Shown here: positions 32,150 through 40,807 of the stretch, in pieces | Layout: the number at the start of each line of letters is the position of its first letter | How positions within the stretch are numbered: position 1 is the first letter of the stretch | Assembly (NCBI GenBank): GCA_000230955.3 | Contig: CP007061.1 | Coordinates: forward strand, 124,001 to 188,000 | Source: Halobacterium sp. DL1 | GTDB taxonomy: Archaea > Halobacteriota > Halobacteria > Halobacteriales > Halobacteriaceae | Direction: 5' to 3' | DNA: 64,000 nt | Notes under the pieces: model-generated | What the model saw: only the letters and a program-made list of their open reading frames with translations | Told to the model about the DNA's origin: nothing | Database searches by the model: none | Made by a program: the position numbers and the translations under genes

Positions 32150-33263
32150 CGTGTGGATCCTCCCGGCGCGAGTGGCCGATGATCGATTGGTCGCGAACGA
32201 CGCGCTCGGCCTCGTCGTAGTCGTGTTCGCGGCCGTTCCAGAAGTCCATATTCAGGACGAACAGCTCGACCGTACTGAGCCGGCGAGCGGACCACCCCGA
32301 CGCCTGCTGGATGAACTCGGCGCGGACGGCGTTGACGCGACTGTCGAGTTTCTCGAACATCTGGGCACGGCGCTCGACGTCAGTGAGGTCCTCGCGGCGG
32401 GTGACGAACGGGTTGAACAGGAAGCCGATGACCGGGAACTTGGTGAGCTTCTCGGCAGGTGTTCCCTCGTCCCGGAAGCGGTCGTACACTTCTATTGGGC
32501 TGACTTCAACGCCGATGTAGTACCGGACCTGCTGGATGCCCCGGTCGCGCATCTCCTTCGGCCGCGTCTCCCGGTACTCCTCGAGGAGTTCCCGGAAGAT
32601 CGGGTTCTCTGTGACGTCTTCGTCAGTAAGGCGCTCCTCAATGGTCTCGGTGATCTGCTCCACCGGAAATGAACGGGTTGTGGCGTGGAGTTTGAGCTTC
32701 GAGTCCAGCTCTTTGTTGGCGAACTCTTCGCCAGCGTCCTGGAGCTGCGCCCAGTCATCGGACATCGCGAAGTCCATGTTCGCTGGATCGATCTCGATGA
32801 ACGCCTCCATCGCGCCGTCTTCACGCTGGATGGCACCAGCGCCCGGCCACGCCCGCTTGATATTTGTGAGGTCCTGCGTTCGCTCGTCCGGCTTGAACGG
32901 CGTGTAGTTCGCGAGGCCCCCCTCGTTGCGCTCTGACTCGTTGGTACTCGTGTCGGCTTCGGCGGGCGCACTGAACGTGACCTGCGGCCGTTTGAGGTAC
33001 CGATAGACATCTTTGGTCCACGTCCAGGCGTTCAGGTGGGTTGGTGAGACGTAGATGACGGCGACGCCAAAGCCAAGCCCGCCAGCGACGAACGGGAGGG
33101 CGAGCGACTCGATCCCGGTGAGGCCTGCGATAAACAGCCCAATAATGGGGAAGGCGATGAGTAAGCCGACGTCACCTTCCTCGATGTTGAGATACGGGAT
33201 GCGACTCTCCTCGCCGAACTGATCCATGATGCGCCGTGCGGCTGCGTCTTGGTCTGTTGACAT
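32142..33263 (-). CDS. Membrane protein of the T4SS operon (VirB3/PrgI-like plus domain)
   Basis: 373 residues. Two adjacent membrane helices at about 30-75 (VGLLIAFPIIGLFIAGLTGI, LALPFVAGGLGFGVAVIYV), as in PrgI/VirB3 proteins. A long cytoplasmic domain follows, with SDDWAQLQDAGEEFANKELD, RYYIGVEVSPIEVYDRF and a C-terminal EHDYDEAERVVRDQSI. The soluble part resembles the N-terminal domain that precedes the ATPase in many VirB4 proteins. The pair may therefore be a VirB3-VirB4 split at an unusual place (inference). Overlaps virB4 by 8 nt. Confidence 0.6.
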   Translation of the reverse strand: MSTDQDAAARRIMDQFGEESRIPYLNIEEGDVGLLIAFPIIGLFIAGLTGIESLALPFVAGGLGFGVAVIYVSPTHLNAWTWTKDVYRYLKRPQVTFSAPAEADTSTNESERNEGGLANYTPFKPDERTQDLTNIKRAWPGAGAIQREDGAMEAFIEIDPANMDFAMSDDWAQLQDAGEEFANKELDSKLKLHATTRSFPVEQITETIEERLTDEDVTENPIFRELLEEYRETRPKEMRDRGIQQVRYYIGVEVSPIEVYDRFRDEGTPAEKLTKFPVIGFLFNPFVTRREDLTDVERRAQMFEKLDSRVNAVRAEFIQQASGWSARRLSTVELFVLNMDFWNGREHDYDEAERVVRDQSIIGHSRREDPHDA

Positions 33264-33265
33264 TG

Positions 33266-34381
33266 TTAGTGGATTCCTCGATCAAAGTCCATCCCGCGTC
33301 CGTCACTCGTCGATTCCGCTGTCGCTCCACCTGGGTCATTCTCCGTTCGACGGTACGATGGCGTGCCGCTATCGTCCGCTCCGTGCCCACCACGGGCAGC
33401 TGCTTTTTGCGCGACGGCGTGGCCAGCGGCGGCTTTCGGGCCCCACCGAGCGGCGGTCGTCGCGACGCCGGCGCCACCGACGTAGGCCCCGGCGGCGACA
33501 CCGCCAACAAGGGCTGCGCCTTTCGTCGCACCGCCGACGACTTTGGCCGTCAACGGGGTCGCGTATTTGAACGTCTTCCACGTGATGAAGAGTGCGACCA
33601 GTGGGAGGGACGCAGCGACGAGATATTTGAGGAACGCTGTTCCTGGCGTGAGCGTCCCACCAGCGTAGATCAAGTCGTATCCCTTGAGGACCATCGCAGC
33701 AGGGAGTGGGAGGACAGCCAACGGGACAAACCGTTTGCAGAACCCCATCGCGATATCGGATACGACTGGAATGTTTCCATAGGCCAGTGCAAATGCAATC
33801 GGCATTCCGTACAAGTAGACATAGAGCAGGATCATCCGGATGTAGAACAGCGCCTCTAGAGCCCACATCGAGATTCCACCAATCACAGCGAACAATAGTC
33901 CCAGTCCGGGATTTGTGATGGCTGCTCCCAAGAACTGAATCATCGCCGAGGCTACGGAGGAAAGCTCCGGCATCAGGGCGATGGTGAATCCGTCGACGAG
34001 GTAGAGTGCGAGAGTCCCAATCCAGTACCATGTAATAATCAGAAAGGCTCCGACCCAGGCTGTCTTCTTGGTTTTTCGGGCTTCATAGGCACTTCCGATA
34101 TTGAAGATTCGAACCGTGTGACGCCCCTGGACGCTCATCACGAGGAGCAAAAGGGCAACTAGCATGATTTCGCCGCCGATGAGAGCATCGTGGATCGCTG
34201 GCCAAGGTGCGTTGGTTGGTTCACCAAAGACAAAGGCTCCATTCGTCTCTGGGGTCGGGGTTCCGAACATTCCCTCAGTCAGAGTCTCATACCCCGATCT
34301 GAGACCGTTCATAAACAGCCCGATGAACCAATCAACGACGCCCTTGATACCCTCGAGGACGACGTCAATGAGATCAACCAT
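33266..34381 (-). CDS. Polytopic membrane channel protein (VirB6/TrbL-like)
   Basis: 371 residues. At least six hydrophobic stretches between about 65 and 290, including GGEIMLVALLLLVMSV, AWVGAFLIITWYWIGTLALY, PGLGLLFAVIGGISMWALEA and KYLVAASLPLVALFITWKTF. The C-terminal 80 residues are Ala/Gly-rich and then charged and disordered (RGGHGADDSGTPSYRRTEND). Size, position between the lipoprotein and the VirB3/B4 genes, and topology fit a VirB6/TrbL inner channel component. Primary sequence alone does not prove the family. Confidence 0.65.
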   Translation of the reverse strand: MVDLIDVVLEGIKGVVDWFIGLFMNGLRSGYETLTEGMFGTPTPETNGAFVFGEPTNAPWPAIHDALIGGEIMLVALLLLVMSVQGRHTVRIFNIGSAYEARKTKKTAWVGAFLIITWYWIGTLALYLVDGFTIALMPELSSVASAMIQFLGAAITNPGLGLLFAVIGGISMWALEALFYIRMILLYVYLYGMPIAFALAYGNIPVVSDIAMGFCKRFVPLAVLPLPAAMVLKGYDLIYAGGTLTPGTAFLKYLVAASLPLVALFITWKTFKYATPLTAKVVGGATKGAALVGGVAAGAYVGGAGVATTAARWGPKAAAGHAVAQKAAARGGHGADDSGTPSYRRTENDPGGATAESTSDGRGMDFDRGIH

Positions 34382-34383
34382 CG

Positions 34384-35220
34384 TCAGGCCTCCGTGATCG
34401 TGACTTCACAGTCAGTCATCTCGTCAGACCCGGAGTACTGGACATTGTAGGCACTCGTGACTCGATTGCCACTGACTCGGGTCTCGACGATAACCGTGAA
34501 CTGGCCGCTGTTACCGTCTGGGGAACACCCCATTCCGTCCTCACTCTCTGAACCGAACGGGAACGAATTACTGAACAGGTCGGCCGTCTCGCCAGGGGAG
34601 ACTACTACCCGGTCGGTTTCGTGCATTCCACTGCCTCTGGGGTTCTCAATTGGATTGGGAACGTCCCCGGAGAAGATTAGTTCCGTTATCGCTTCCGGAC
34701 CACTCCCTGTGTTCTCTACCGTGACGAATGCCTCGCCATTCTTGATCCGGTCCGTCTCGGATTCACCATAGACTTCGTCCCACGGCTTATCTGGATTATT
34801 CCGATAGAGTCCAACATCCTGTATCTGGATCTCCGGACGCAGTTCAGTATTGGTCTCGACTACTGTCTCCTCACCCTTCAACGCGAGTACGCGGTACTCA
34901 CCGGGCGCATATGCGGTGCCGATCTCGAACGAGACCTGTTGAGCACCTGTAGCTACGTCACGTTTCCCGAATAGTTCGCCGTTCGGTTGGATGAGGTTAA
35001 CCTGGTCAACGTCGGACTCTTCGGAGAGTTCGACGACGAGTGTTGTCCCCTCGACAGCGATACGCGTGAGTGGGCCTTTGCCATCTGGAGAGGTCGTTCC
35101 GTCACTGGGTGTTCCAGACCCGCCATTGTCGTTTAGACAGCCAGCGACCCCTGCGAGCGCAGCGCTGGCGACTGTTCGGAGGGCGGTTCGCCGACTGATG
35201 TGTGGGTGGTTTCTAGTCAT
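34384..35220 (-). CDS. Tat-exported lipoprotein of the conjugation operon
   Basis: 278 residues. The N-terminus MTRNHPHISRRTALRTVASA has a twin-arginine motif, followed by a hydrophobic stretch and lipobox LAGVAGC (Cys at about residue 28), then Gly/Ser/Thr-rich linker. The mature part is beta-rich (LTRIAVEGTTLVVELSEESD, AYAPGEYRVLALKGEETVVE). Anchored outside the cell membrane, probably part of the external complex. Function in transfer is inferred from operon position. Confidence 0.75.
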   Translation of the reverse strand: MTRNHPHISRRTALRTVASAALAGVAGCLNDNGGSGTPSDGTTSPDGKGPLTRIAVEGTTLVVELSEESDVDQVNLIQPNGELFGKRDVATGAQQVSFEIGTAYAPGEYRVLALKGEETVVETNTELRPEIQIQDVGLYRNNPDKPWDEVYGESETDRIKNGEAFVTVENTGSGPEAITELIFSGDVPNPIENPRGSGMHETDRVVVSPGETADLFSNSFPFGSESEDGMGCSPDGNSGQFTVIVETRVSGNRVTSAYNVQYSGSDEMTDCEVTITEA

Positions 35221-35223
35221 GGA

Positions 35224-36960
35224 CTATGGGTTCCGTTGGAAGATATCTTCTGGACCGAGCATTAGGAGGAGCCGCTTGCCTGCGTAGAACATCACAAGAA
35301 ACGGGATGAGCTGCCAGCCGACCTCGAAAATCAACGCAAACCACCCGTCGATGGTTCCGAGCGGGTGCCAGCGAGCAGTAGCCGTCGCACTCACATACGC
35401 GGGGTTGTGCCCGAGCCACGAGCCCGGATGGTACCGAGCCGTGTAGATACCCGGATCGTCGATCGTCACGATCGCCACCCCGGACACGTTGGTCTCGACA
35501 CGCTGCTCTGCGACGGTGATGTAGCCGTTTCGAGTGCTTCCACCGATTGGATATCGCCGGACAGGATCGCTGAGAACGATTGGTGCGCCCGTCTCGTTGT
35601 CGCGGAGTTCGATGCGGAGTGTGGCCTGGCTTTCGTTCTGCTGGAGAACCTCAACAGTCAGATTACTTCGGCGGAGCTGCCGCTCGGAACCAGCATCAGG
35701 TGCCACAATCGAGGCATTCACACCTCGCACAATACCTGCTACCTGGAGCGCGTCGCGGTCGACGCTCTCGGCGCGAACTGCGACACCGTACGTCGTCGTG
35801 TACGACTGGTTGACGATGTCGATGTTGATGTTCTCACCGAGAGTCCCGACCGGAGACGGTCGGTCAGTTCCCCAAGTGTCGATAATCTCTGGGCCATCGC
35901 GAACTGGTTCAGCACGCGGGCCGATTCGCGAAGGGTACGCGTGGACGTACACGGGGATCGCGTCAGACTCGACGGTGGCGCTGTCGGTCCGGTTCGACCT
36001 GACGAGCGTATCCCAGTTGGCGTTCCGAGCGGTGTAGAACCGCCAGACGCCACGAACTCTCGCATCACCGTCTTCGGTCAGGGTATACCCCTGCCACGGC
36101 CGGGACTGGAAGATGGCAACGCCAGAGTCACCGTTGGGATACTCGGCGTAGTAGGGATACGCCGAGAGGTCGTAGATCTCGACGTCGATTGAGTCCGAGA
36201 CGTTGCGTGACTCCGTCCGGTAGGTGACGTCGACGTCCGTCCGGTTGCCTTGGTCGATCCGGGTAGTCTTTTTGAGCCGGACGCTGATCTCCGCTTCGAG
36301 CGTGAGATTCGCGCTCCAGTCATCCTCGATCTGGTAGTCGAGGGCTGGCGTATGGGACCCGCCCTGGGTCGCGATGGTCTCACCGTCTTTCTTCAGCCGG
36401 ACTTCTTCGATTTCGTGCTCCGTGAGCGACCACTGGATGGTCGTGTTCCTGGACGAACTGCCGTTCGGGACACGAACCCGATAGTCGACGAAGCCCCGCA
36501 TCGTCCCGTTCGGCGCGATATAAAGAGGCGTCTCTCCGGACTCGAGATGCCCCCGTGTGGAGGGCTGGACCGCGAAGATTGTGGCGTGGGCATCCTCGAT
36601 GAAGACACCGTCCTCGAGGTCCGCGTGCGACGGATGCACGGACGTGTCTGCCCCACCGGCGTCGAGGTCCTCGAAGTCGTTCCGGGTCCACGTTGCCGCG
36701 GTCGCCGGCGGGCGTTTGAACGTGATGTCTGTCCCGTTCGCAACCTGGTGGATGGCGGAGCGATTCTCGCCGTACCGCTGGCGGTACGTTTCTTGGCTGA
36801 TGTAGTTATCCGCATCGCGCGACCACAGCGTCGCCGACTCGTTCTCCGTGAGCCCGTTGTCCTCCGTCCCTGGCCGCGGCGGCTCAGCAACGACGATACC
36901 CGTGACTAAGCTCGTCACAAATAGGGCGGCCATGAGCACGGAGAGTTCTCGGTGATCCAT
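35224..36960 (-). CDS. Secreted surface protein with C-terminal membrane anchor, T4SS operon
   Basis: 578 residues. Signal peptide MDHRELSVLMAALFVTSLVT (cleavage near VVAEPPRP). Many N-x-S/T sites (for example NGTD, NRSA, NVSD, NESQ) fit a glycosylated exterior protein. Late domain: TVAEQRVETNVSGVAIVTID, DPGIYTARYHPGSWLGHNPA. Near the end a membrane helix, LIFEVGWQLIPFLVMFYAG, then KRLLLMLGPEDIF in the cytoplasm. Likely an outer component or adhesin of the mating apparatus. Confidence 0.7.
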   Translation of the reverse strand: MDHRELSVLMAALFVTSLVTGIVVAEPPRPGTEDNGLTENESATLWSRDADNYISQETYRQRYGENRSAIHQVANGTDITFKRPPATAATWTRNDFEDLDAGGADTSVHPSHADLEDGVFIEDAHATIFAVQPSTRGHLESGETPLYIAPNGTMRGFVDYRVRVPNGSSSRNTTIQWSLTEHEIEEVRLKKDGETIATQGGSHTPALDYQIEDDWSANLTLEAEISVRLKKTTRIDQGNRTDVDVTYRTESRNVSDSIDVEIYDLSAYPYYAEYPNGDSGVAIFQSRPWQGYTLTEDGDARVRGVWRFYTARNANWDTLVRSNRTDSATVESDAIPVYVHAYPSRIGPRAEPVRDGPEIIDTWGTDRPSPVGTLGENINIDIVNQSYTTTYGVAVRAESVDRDALQVAGIVRGVNASIVAPDAGSERQLRRSNLTVEVLQQNESQATLRIELRDNETGAPIVLSDPVRRYPIGGSTRNGYITVAEQRVETNVSGVAIVTIDDPGIYTARYHPGSWLGHNPAYVSATATARWHPLGTIDGWFALIFEVGWQLIPFLVMFYAGKRLLLMLGPEDIFQRNP

Positions 36961-36988
36961 AGGGCTCGCGTCGGTGACAGCAGGTGGT

Positions 36989-37387
36989 TTACCAGGGGAC
37001 GAGGTCGACGCACTGTGCCAGCGGGAGGCCCATCATCGACCCTGCAACTGTGTACAGCGGGCCGAGGACGACGAGGACGACGGCGGACTTCATCGCCGAG
37101 CGCTTGTGGCGCTTGAGCCCCTTCTTCTGATCCGGAGTGATCGTAAACATCTCGATAAGGGAGTCAGCCTGCCACACGATAGCGAGACCGACAATTCCCA
37201 GCGTCGTCGTCAGCTGGAAGAAGCCCTCGATCATACTCGGAAGATTATCCGCGCTACAGACCGCATTACTCTGCGCGGCGACGGGCTGCACAGCAAACAG
37301 GCTCAACATGACCACGACAGTGGCTGCCTGTCGTATCACGGGCCGGTAAGACGATTCAACAGTCTCTGGATAATCGTTGTCTGTCAT
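36989..37387 (-). CDS. Small membrane protein, pilin-like (VirB2/TrbC position)
   Basis: 132 residues. A hydrophobic segment after a polar N-terminus resembles a signal peptide (ATVVVMLSLFAVQPVAAQ, cleavage after VAAQ). Two further membrane helices follow (FFQLTTTLGIVGLAIVWQAD and MKSAVVLVVLGPLYTVAGSM), separated by a short basic loop (DQKKGLKRHKRS). Cys residues near each end could form a disulfide. Signal plus two helices with a basic loop is the VirB2 pilin layout, and it precedes the other T4SS genes, so a pilin role is reasonable but inferred. Confidence 0.55.
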   Translation of the reverse strand: MTDNDYPETVESSYRPVIRQAATVVVMLSLFAVQPVAAQSNAVCSADNLPSMIEGFFQLTTTLGIVGLAIVWQADSLIEMFTITPDQKKGLKRHKRSAMKSAVVLVVLGPLYTVAGSMMGLPLAQCVDLVPW

Positions 37388-37704
37388 TAGTGCGTCTCGT
37401 TGTGAGCGTTTTCACAGCTCTCGGTAGCTGATGTTTCTGACTGGGTGCCGTCTCTCGAATCGGCTGAGTTGACGACCAGTTCCTGGAGGTCACTCAATCG
37501 ATTCGTTTCTTCGACGACTTCGTCGAACGAATATCCCCGCTCCTGTGCACGTTCGAGGAGATCACGGAATTCGTGTGGGTCGATATCACGAACATCCATC
37601 TCTTCTCGAAGCGCCTGCCGATACAGCGCGGAGGCGTTGATGTAGTCAAACCACTCCAGGAACAGCTGATCGATCTCTTCGATAGTGACCTGTCGGGTTT
37701 TCAT
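37387..37704 (-). CDS. Small cytoplasmic protein at the head of the T4SS operon
   Basis: 105 residues, MKTRQVTIEEIDQLFLEWFD. Helical (REEMDVRDIDPHEFRDLLER then AQERGYSFDEVVEETNRLSD) with a disordered tail. Overlaps the pilin-like gene by one base (TAATG). Being the first gene of the operon it could be a regulator, but no DNA-binding motif is evident. The upstream region (37705-37850) contains CATATTGG/ATTCA-type AT-rich sequence suited to a promoter. Confidence 0.55.
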   Translation of the reverse strand: MKTRQVTIEEIDQLFLEWFDYINASALYRQALREEMDVRDIDPHEFRDLLERAQERGYSFDEVVEETNRLSDLQELVVNSADSRDGTQSETSATESCENAHNETH

Positions 37705-37849
37705 GTGTATGCGGGGTGATTCATATTGGTTGAATCGCGGTTCATAGCATACACCCCCGATTGTCAGGGTGGGTGGTTATACTCATCCGTGTTTACACTG
37801 TCAAAGGGTGTGAACACCGGACGCAGCCCTCAACACAGAGAAGGCTATA

Positions 37850-39268
37850 TTAACGGGGAGACAGCTTCAGAGGGATACCTTCTTTTGACTGGGTAGTAAC
37901 GCGAGGTTCGAGTTCGATATCCCGATTTTTCTCCCACTCAAACTCGAACTGCTGGCCAATCGTCGCGAGCACGACCTTGGCTTCCAAGAGAGCGAATTCT
38001 CGCCCGATACAGGTTCGCCGCCCCCCGCCGAAGGGGACGTACGCGAAATCATGGAGCTCTTCTTCAAATTCATCCGTCCATCGGTCGGGTCGGAACGATA
38101 ACGGATCGTCGTAGAACTGGCCATCACGATGTACGTGGATCACGGATAGGTGAATCTCGTGATCCTCGGGGATTCGGAATCCGTTGACTTCGACGTCAGA
38201 CTTCGTCCGGCGCGGGATCGTGTGAATCGGTGGGTATAGCCGAAGTGCCTCGGTGATGATGTTCTCCGTGAATTCGAGGTCTTGGAGATCGTCGTAGGTT
38301 GGGGGGTGGTCACCGAGTACCGTCTCCAATTCCGCATCGAACCGCTCTCGGATGTCCGGGTGCGTGGCCAGCACGTACCACGTAAACGCGAGTGCGGTAG
38401 CTGTCGTTTCGTGGCCTGCAAAGACCATCGTGATAAGCTGATCTTCGATTTCGTCAGTCGTGAGCTGCTCACCGTCATCCGAGTTACGGATTCGCTGTAA
38501 CTGTGTGAGTAGATCGGACGGGTCCATATTGCTGGATGACTCCTCAGGCCTCTGTTGACCGCCTCCAGCAACTCCATCGTCCACGACTGATGGGCTGACC
38601 GACTGACTGCCCTCCTCCGCAAGGAGGCTCCGAACTTCCTGTCGAAGCCGCTCCTTTGAGTGGTCGAACCGACGGCGAGCTGGTGTCGGAAGCCAGTGGG
38701 GGAGAATCCACGAGGAGGGAGTAAACCACTCGTTAAGACCATCAGCGGCATCGCGAAGCTCTTGATCCTCTCCAGGAACTAATTCACGACCGAACAAGGT
38801 TGCGAACAGAATTTCAAGAGTGAGATCACGCATTTCCGTTTCCATATCCCGAGTGTCGCCCGTCTCCCACTGCTCAAGTCGTCGTTCAGTACACGCCACC
38901 ATCTGCTCTGTGTAGCCTTTGATCTGCTCGCGATAGAACAGTGGTTGCATCATCTCCCGTTGTCGTCGCCACTGCTGGTCCTCGACTGAGAGTAATCCAT
39001 TACCGAATGCTCGTCGATAATCCTCGGTTTTCCCGAACGCGTCGACGTCGGCCACCAGAACGCGATTGAAGTAATCCGGATGAGCCAACACGAAGACGTC
39101 GTCGACTGCTGGGAGATCCATGCGATAGATATCCCCGCACTCCGACGTTGCCCTGTCTACGAACTCGAACGGATCGCGAGCAAAATCGACTGCATGCTTG
39201 AACACCGGGTATCCGGATGGCGCTGGGGGAAGTTGCGAGGCCACAATACCCATACTTTGCGGGAACAC
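37850..39268 (-). CDS. Cytochrome P450
   Basis: 472 residues (Met6 is an alternative start). I-helix oxygen-binding motif AGHETTATAL at about 282, ExxR in EALRLYP at about 339, PERF-like region SFRPDRWTDEF, and heme-binding loop FGGGRRTCIGREF with Cys at about residue 418. A full-length, apparently intact monooxygenase. The substrate cannot be deduced; haloarchaeal P450s of this type are similar to fatty acid or retinoid-related enzymes. It is divergent from a FilR1-domain regulator, which probably controls it. Metabolic cargo between the transfer operon and the rest of the element. Confidence 0.93.
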   Translation of the reverse strand: MFPQSMGIVASQLPPAPSGYPVFKHAVDFARDPFEFVDRATSECGDIYRMDLPAVDDVFVLAHPDYFNRVLVADVDAFGKTEDYRRAFGNGLLSVEDQQWRRQREMMQPLFYREQIKGYTEQMVACTERRLEQWETGDTRDMETEMRDLTLEILFATLFGRELVPGEDQELRDAADGLNEWFTPSSWILPHWLPTPARRRFDHSKERLRQEVRSLLAEEGSQSVSPSVVDDGVAGGGQQRPEESSSNMDPSDLLTQLQRIRNSDDGEQLTTDEIEDQLITMVFAGHETTATALAFTWYVLATHPDIRERFDAELETVLGDHPPTYDDLQDLEFTENIITEALRLYPPIHTIPRRTKSDVEVNGFRIPEDHEIHLSVIHVHRDGQFYDDPLSFRPDRWTDEFEEELHDFAYVPFGGGRRTCIGREFALLEAKVVLATIGQQFEFEWEKNRDIELEPRVTTQSKEGIPLKLSPR

Positions 39269-39404
39269 GTGTAAAAAGTACTGTCGGCGGGTTCGAGTTC
39301 ACATTTCAGAGAGGGAGTTGGAATGATGAGACGTTCGTTTCAATACCCGATCTCGTCGATATATTCATACCCTAGGCGACGCTATCTTAGAAAATGGGTG
39401 ATCC

Positions 39405-40508
39405 TTGGTGACACGCCAAGAGCGTGCGGTCACAAACCCACTCACGGACGAACGAATAATCGTCCGTGAGCTCATTAATGATCTCGCTGGGTCTGCCCGT
39501 CTCGAGGTACTTCGATCACTTGACGACCAACCCCTGACAGCATCGAAGATAGAAGAACGGGGCCAGGTTACTCGACAGACCGCGTCAAAACACCTCGCGC
39601 AGCTCACCGATCAAGGCCTGACCAAATCAACCAATGGTGGGGTATATGAGCTTACAGCCGGCGGGAAGGTCATCCTCTGTGCCTTCGAAACCTGTTTCGA
39701 TAATCTCGATCCAGAACGCCTCACACATCTCACGCGCTCAAAGCACACGATTCCGCTATTACACACGCTTTCTGAAGAGCCCCTACGACCAAGCGAATTG
39801 GCTGAACGAGACGCGGGATCACCCTCACGTGCGACAGTTCGAAGGAAAATTAGACTATTCGAGACGGAGGGCTGGACCGAGGAAATCGACGGTGAGCACC
39901 AACTTACGCCATCTGGTGAGCGAACATTGGACACATATGATGAGCTAGCGGTGAAGATCGAGCAAGTGATGGAGAAGGCGCCGTGGTTTCAACGGCTTAG
40001 CCCGACTCGGACAGACATTCCAGTGCAGGCTCTCAGTGATGCAAAACTGTACGTCTCCTCACCGCACTCGCCAGGGATCGTGCTCGCGACGGCCCTCAAA
40101 CTCTGTGACCCCCGACTCGACCACTTCCGCGTCCTGACGTCAATTTTCAATCCAACGCTCTTTACAGCGTACGACAAACTCCTCAGACTTGGGCTCAACG
40201 GGGAGGCGATCGTCGACGCCTCGCTCTACAACCGCCTCCACGAGGAGAATATGGAACACTTCCTCGACGATTCCAACTACGAGAATTTTCAGGTATTCTA
40301 CCTCGACGAAGAATTAACGCTCGGTATCGGAATCTACGACCAGGAACAGATCGCGATCGGTGCGTATAATGAAACTGGAGAGGGGGAGCATATCGCGATG
40401 CTTCTCAGTTCGAACGACGCGGTCGTTCAGTGGGGTGACGATCTGTATAACTACTATCGAAAACGTGCCATACGTGCCAGTGAAAACTCCCCCGAGAGTG
40501 CCAATTAA
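39405..40508 (+). CDS. Winged-helix regulator with C-terminal FilR1-like domain
   Basis: 367 residues; the start may be TTG 39405 or GTG 39408. The N-terminal winged helix covers about 27-85 (SARLEVLRSLDDQPLTASKI, TRQTASKHLAQLTDQGLTKS). A second helix-turn-helix segment spans about 110-170 (PSRATVRRKIRLFETEGW). The C-terminal half (FRVLTSIFNPTLFTAYDKLL, GEAIVDASLYNRLHEENMEH, FYLDEELTLGIGIYDQEQIA) matches the ligand-binding FilR1/DUF1724 type found in archaeal regulators. Divergent from the P450 with 136 nt between, so it is the likely P450 regulator. Confidence 0.75.
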   Translation: MVTRQERAVTNPLTDERIIVRELINDLAGSARLEVLRSLDDQPLTASKIEERGQVTRQTASKHLAQLTDQGLTKSTNGGVYELTAGGKVILCAFETCFDNLDPERLTHLTRSKHTIPLLHTLSEEPLRPSELAERDAGSPSRATVRRKIRLFETEGWTEEIDGEHQLTPSGERTLDTYDELAVKIEQVMEKAPWFQRLSPTRTDIPVQALSDAKLYVSSPHSPGIVLATALKLCDPRLDHFRVLTSIFNPTLFTAYDKLLRLGLNGEAIVDASLYNRLHEENMEHFLDDSNYENFQVFYLDEELTLGIGIYDQEQIAIGAYNETGEGEHIAMLLSSNDAVVQWGDDLYNYYRKRAIRASENSPESAN

Positions 40509-40531
40509 ATAGAGAGGGAGATTTCATAAAG

Positions 40532-40572
40532 TTAACCAACAAATTTGGATCTATCCCTGTATTGTAGGTTAA
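40532..40572. repeat. Inverted repeat family 1, copy 5 (one mismatch)
   Basis: TTAACCAACA (40532-40541) and TGTAGGTTAA (40563-40572), spacer 21 nt. One arm position is changed (A for T). It lies between two converging genes, 23 nt past the stop of the regulator and 31 nt from the stop of xseB. Confidence 0.75.
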
Positions 40573-40603
40573 TCCGCTACACGGTCGGTGAAGTCTTCCT
40601 CAG

Positions 40604-40807
40604 TCATTCGATTTCAATGATCTCACCTTCACCTTCGTGGAGCAAATTGCGGATTTCATCCAGCAATTCCTGTCCCTCTTCGTAAATCTCACTTCCTTCA
40701 TCGAGCGAGATCTCGTCTGCGTCGAACTGTTCGATGATCTCTTCAACCTGGTCCATTCGGTGTCTGATGTCAGAATCGTTTGCCACGCTTAGATCACCCC
40801 CAGCCAC
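40604..40807 (-). CDS. xseB: Exodeoxyribonuclease VII small subunit
   Basis: 67 residues from ATG 40807; GTG 40786 (VANDSDIRHRMDQVEE) is an alternative, since it lies just past the xseA stop. Two antiparallel helices, DIRHRMDQVEEIIEQFDADE and SLDEGSEIYEEGQELLDEIR, with the SLDE/G-E-E-G loop typical of XseB. Partner of XseA in degrading ssDNA. The ATG version overlaps the end of xseA by 19 nt. Confidence 0.8.
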   Translation of the reverse strand: MAGGDLSVANDSDIRHRMDQVEEIIEQFDADEISLDEGSEIYEEGQELLDEIRNLLHEGEGEIIEIE

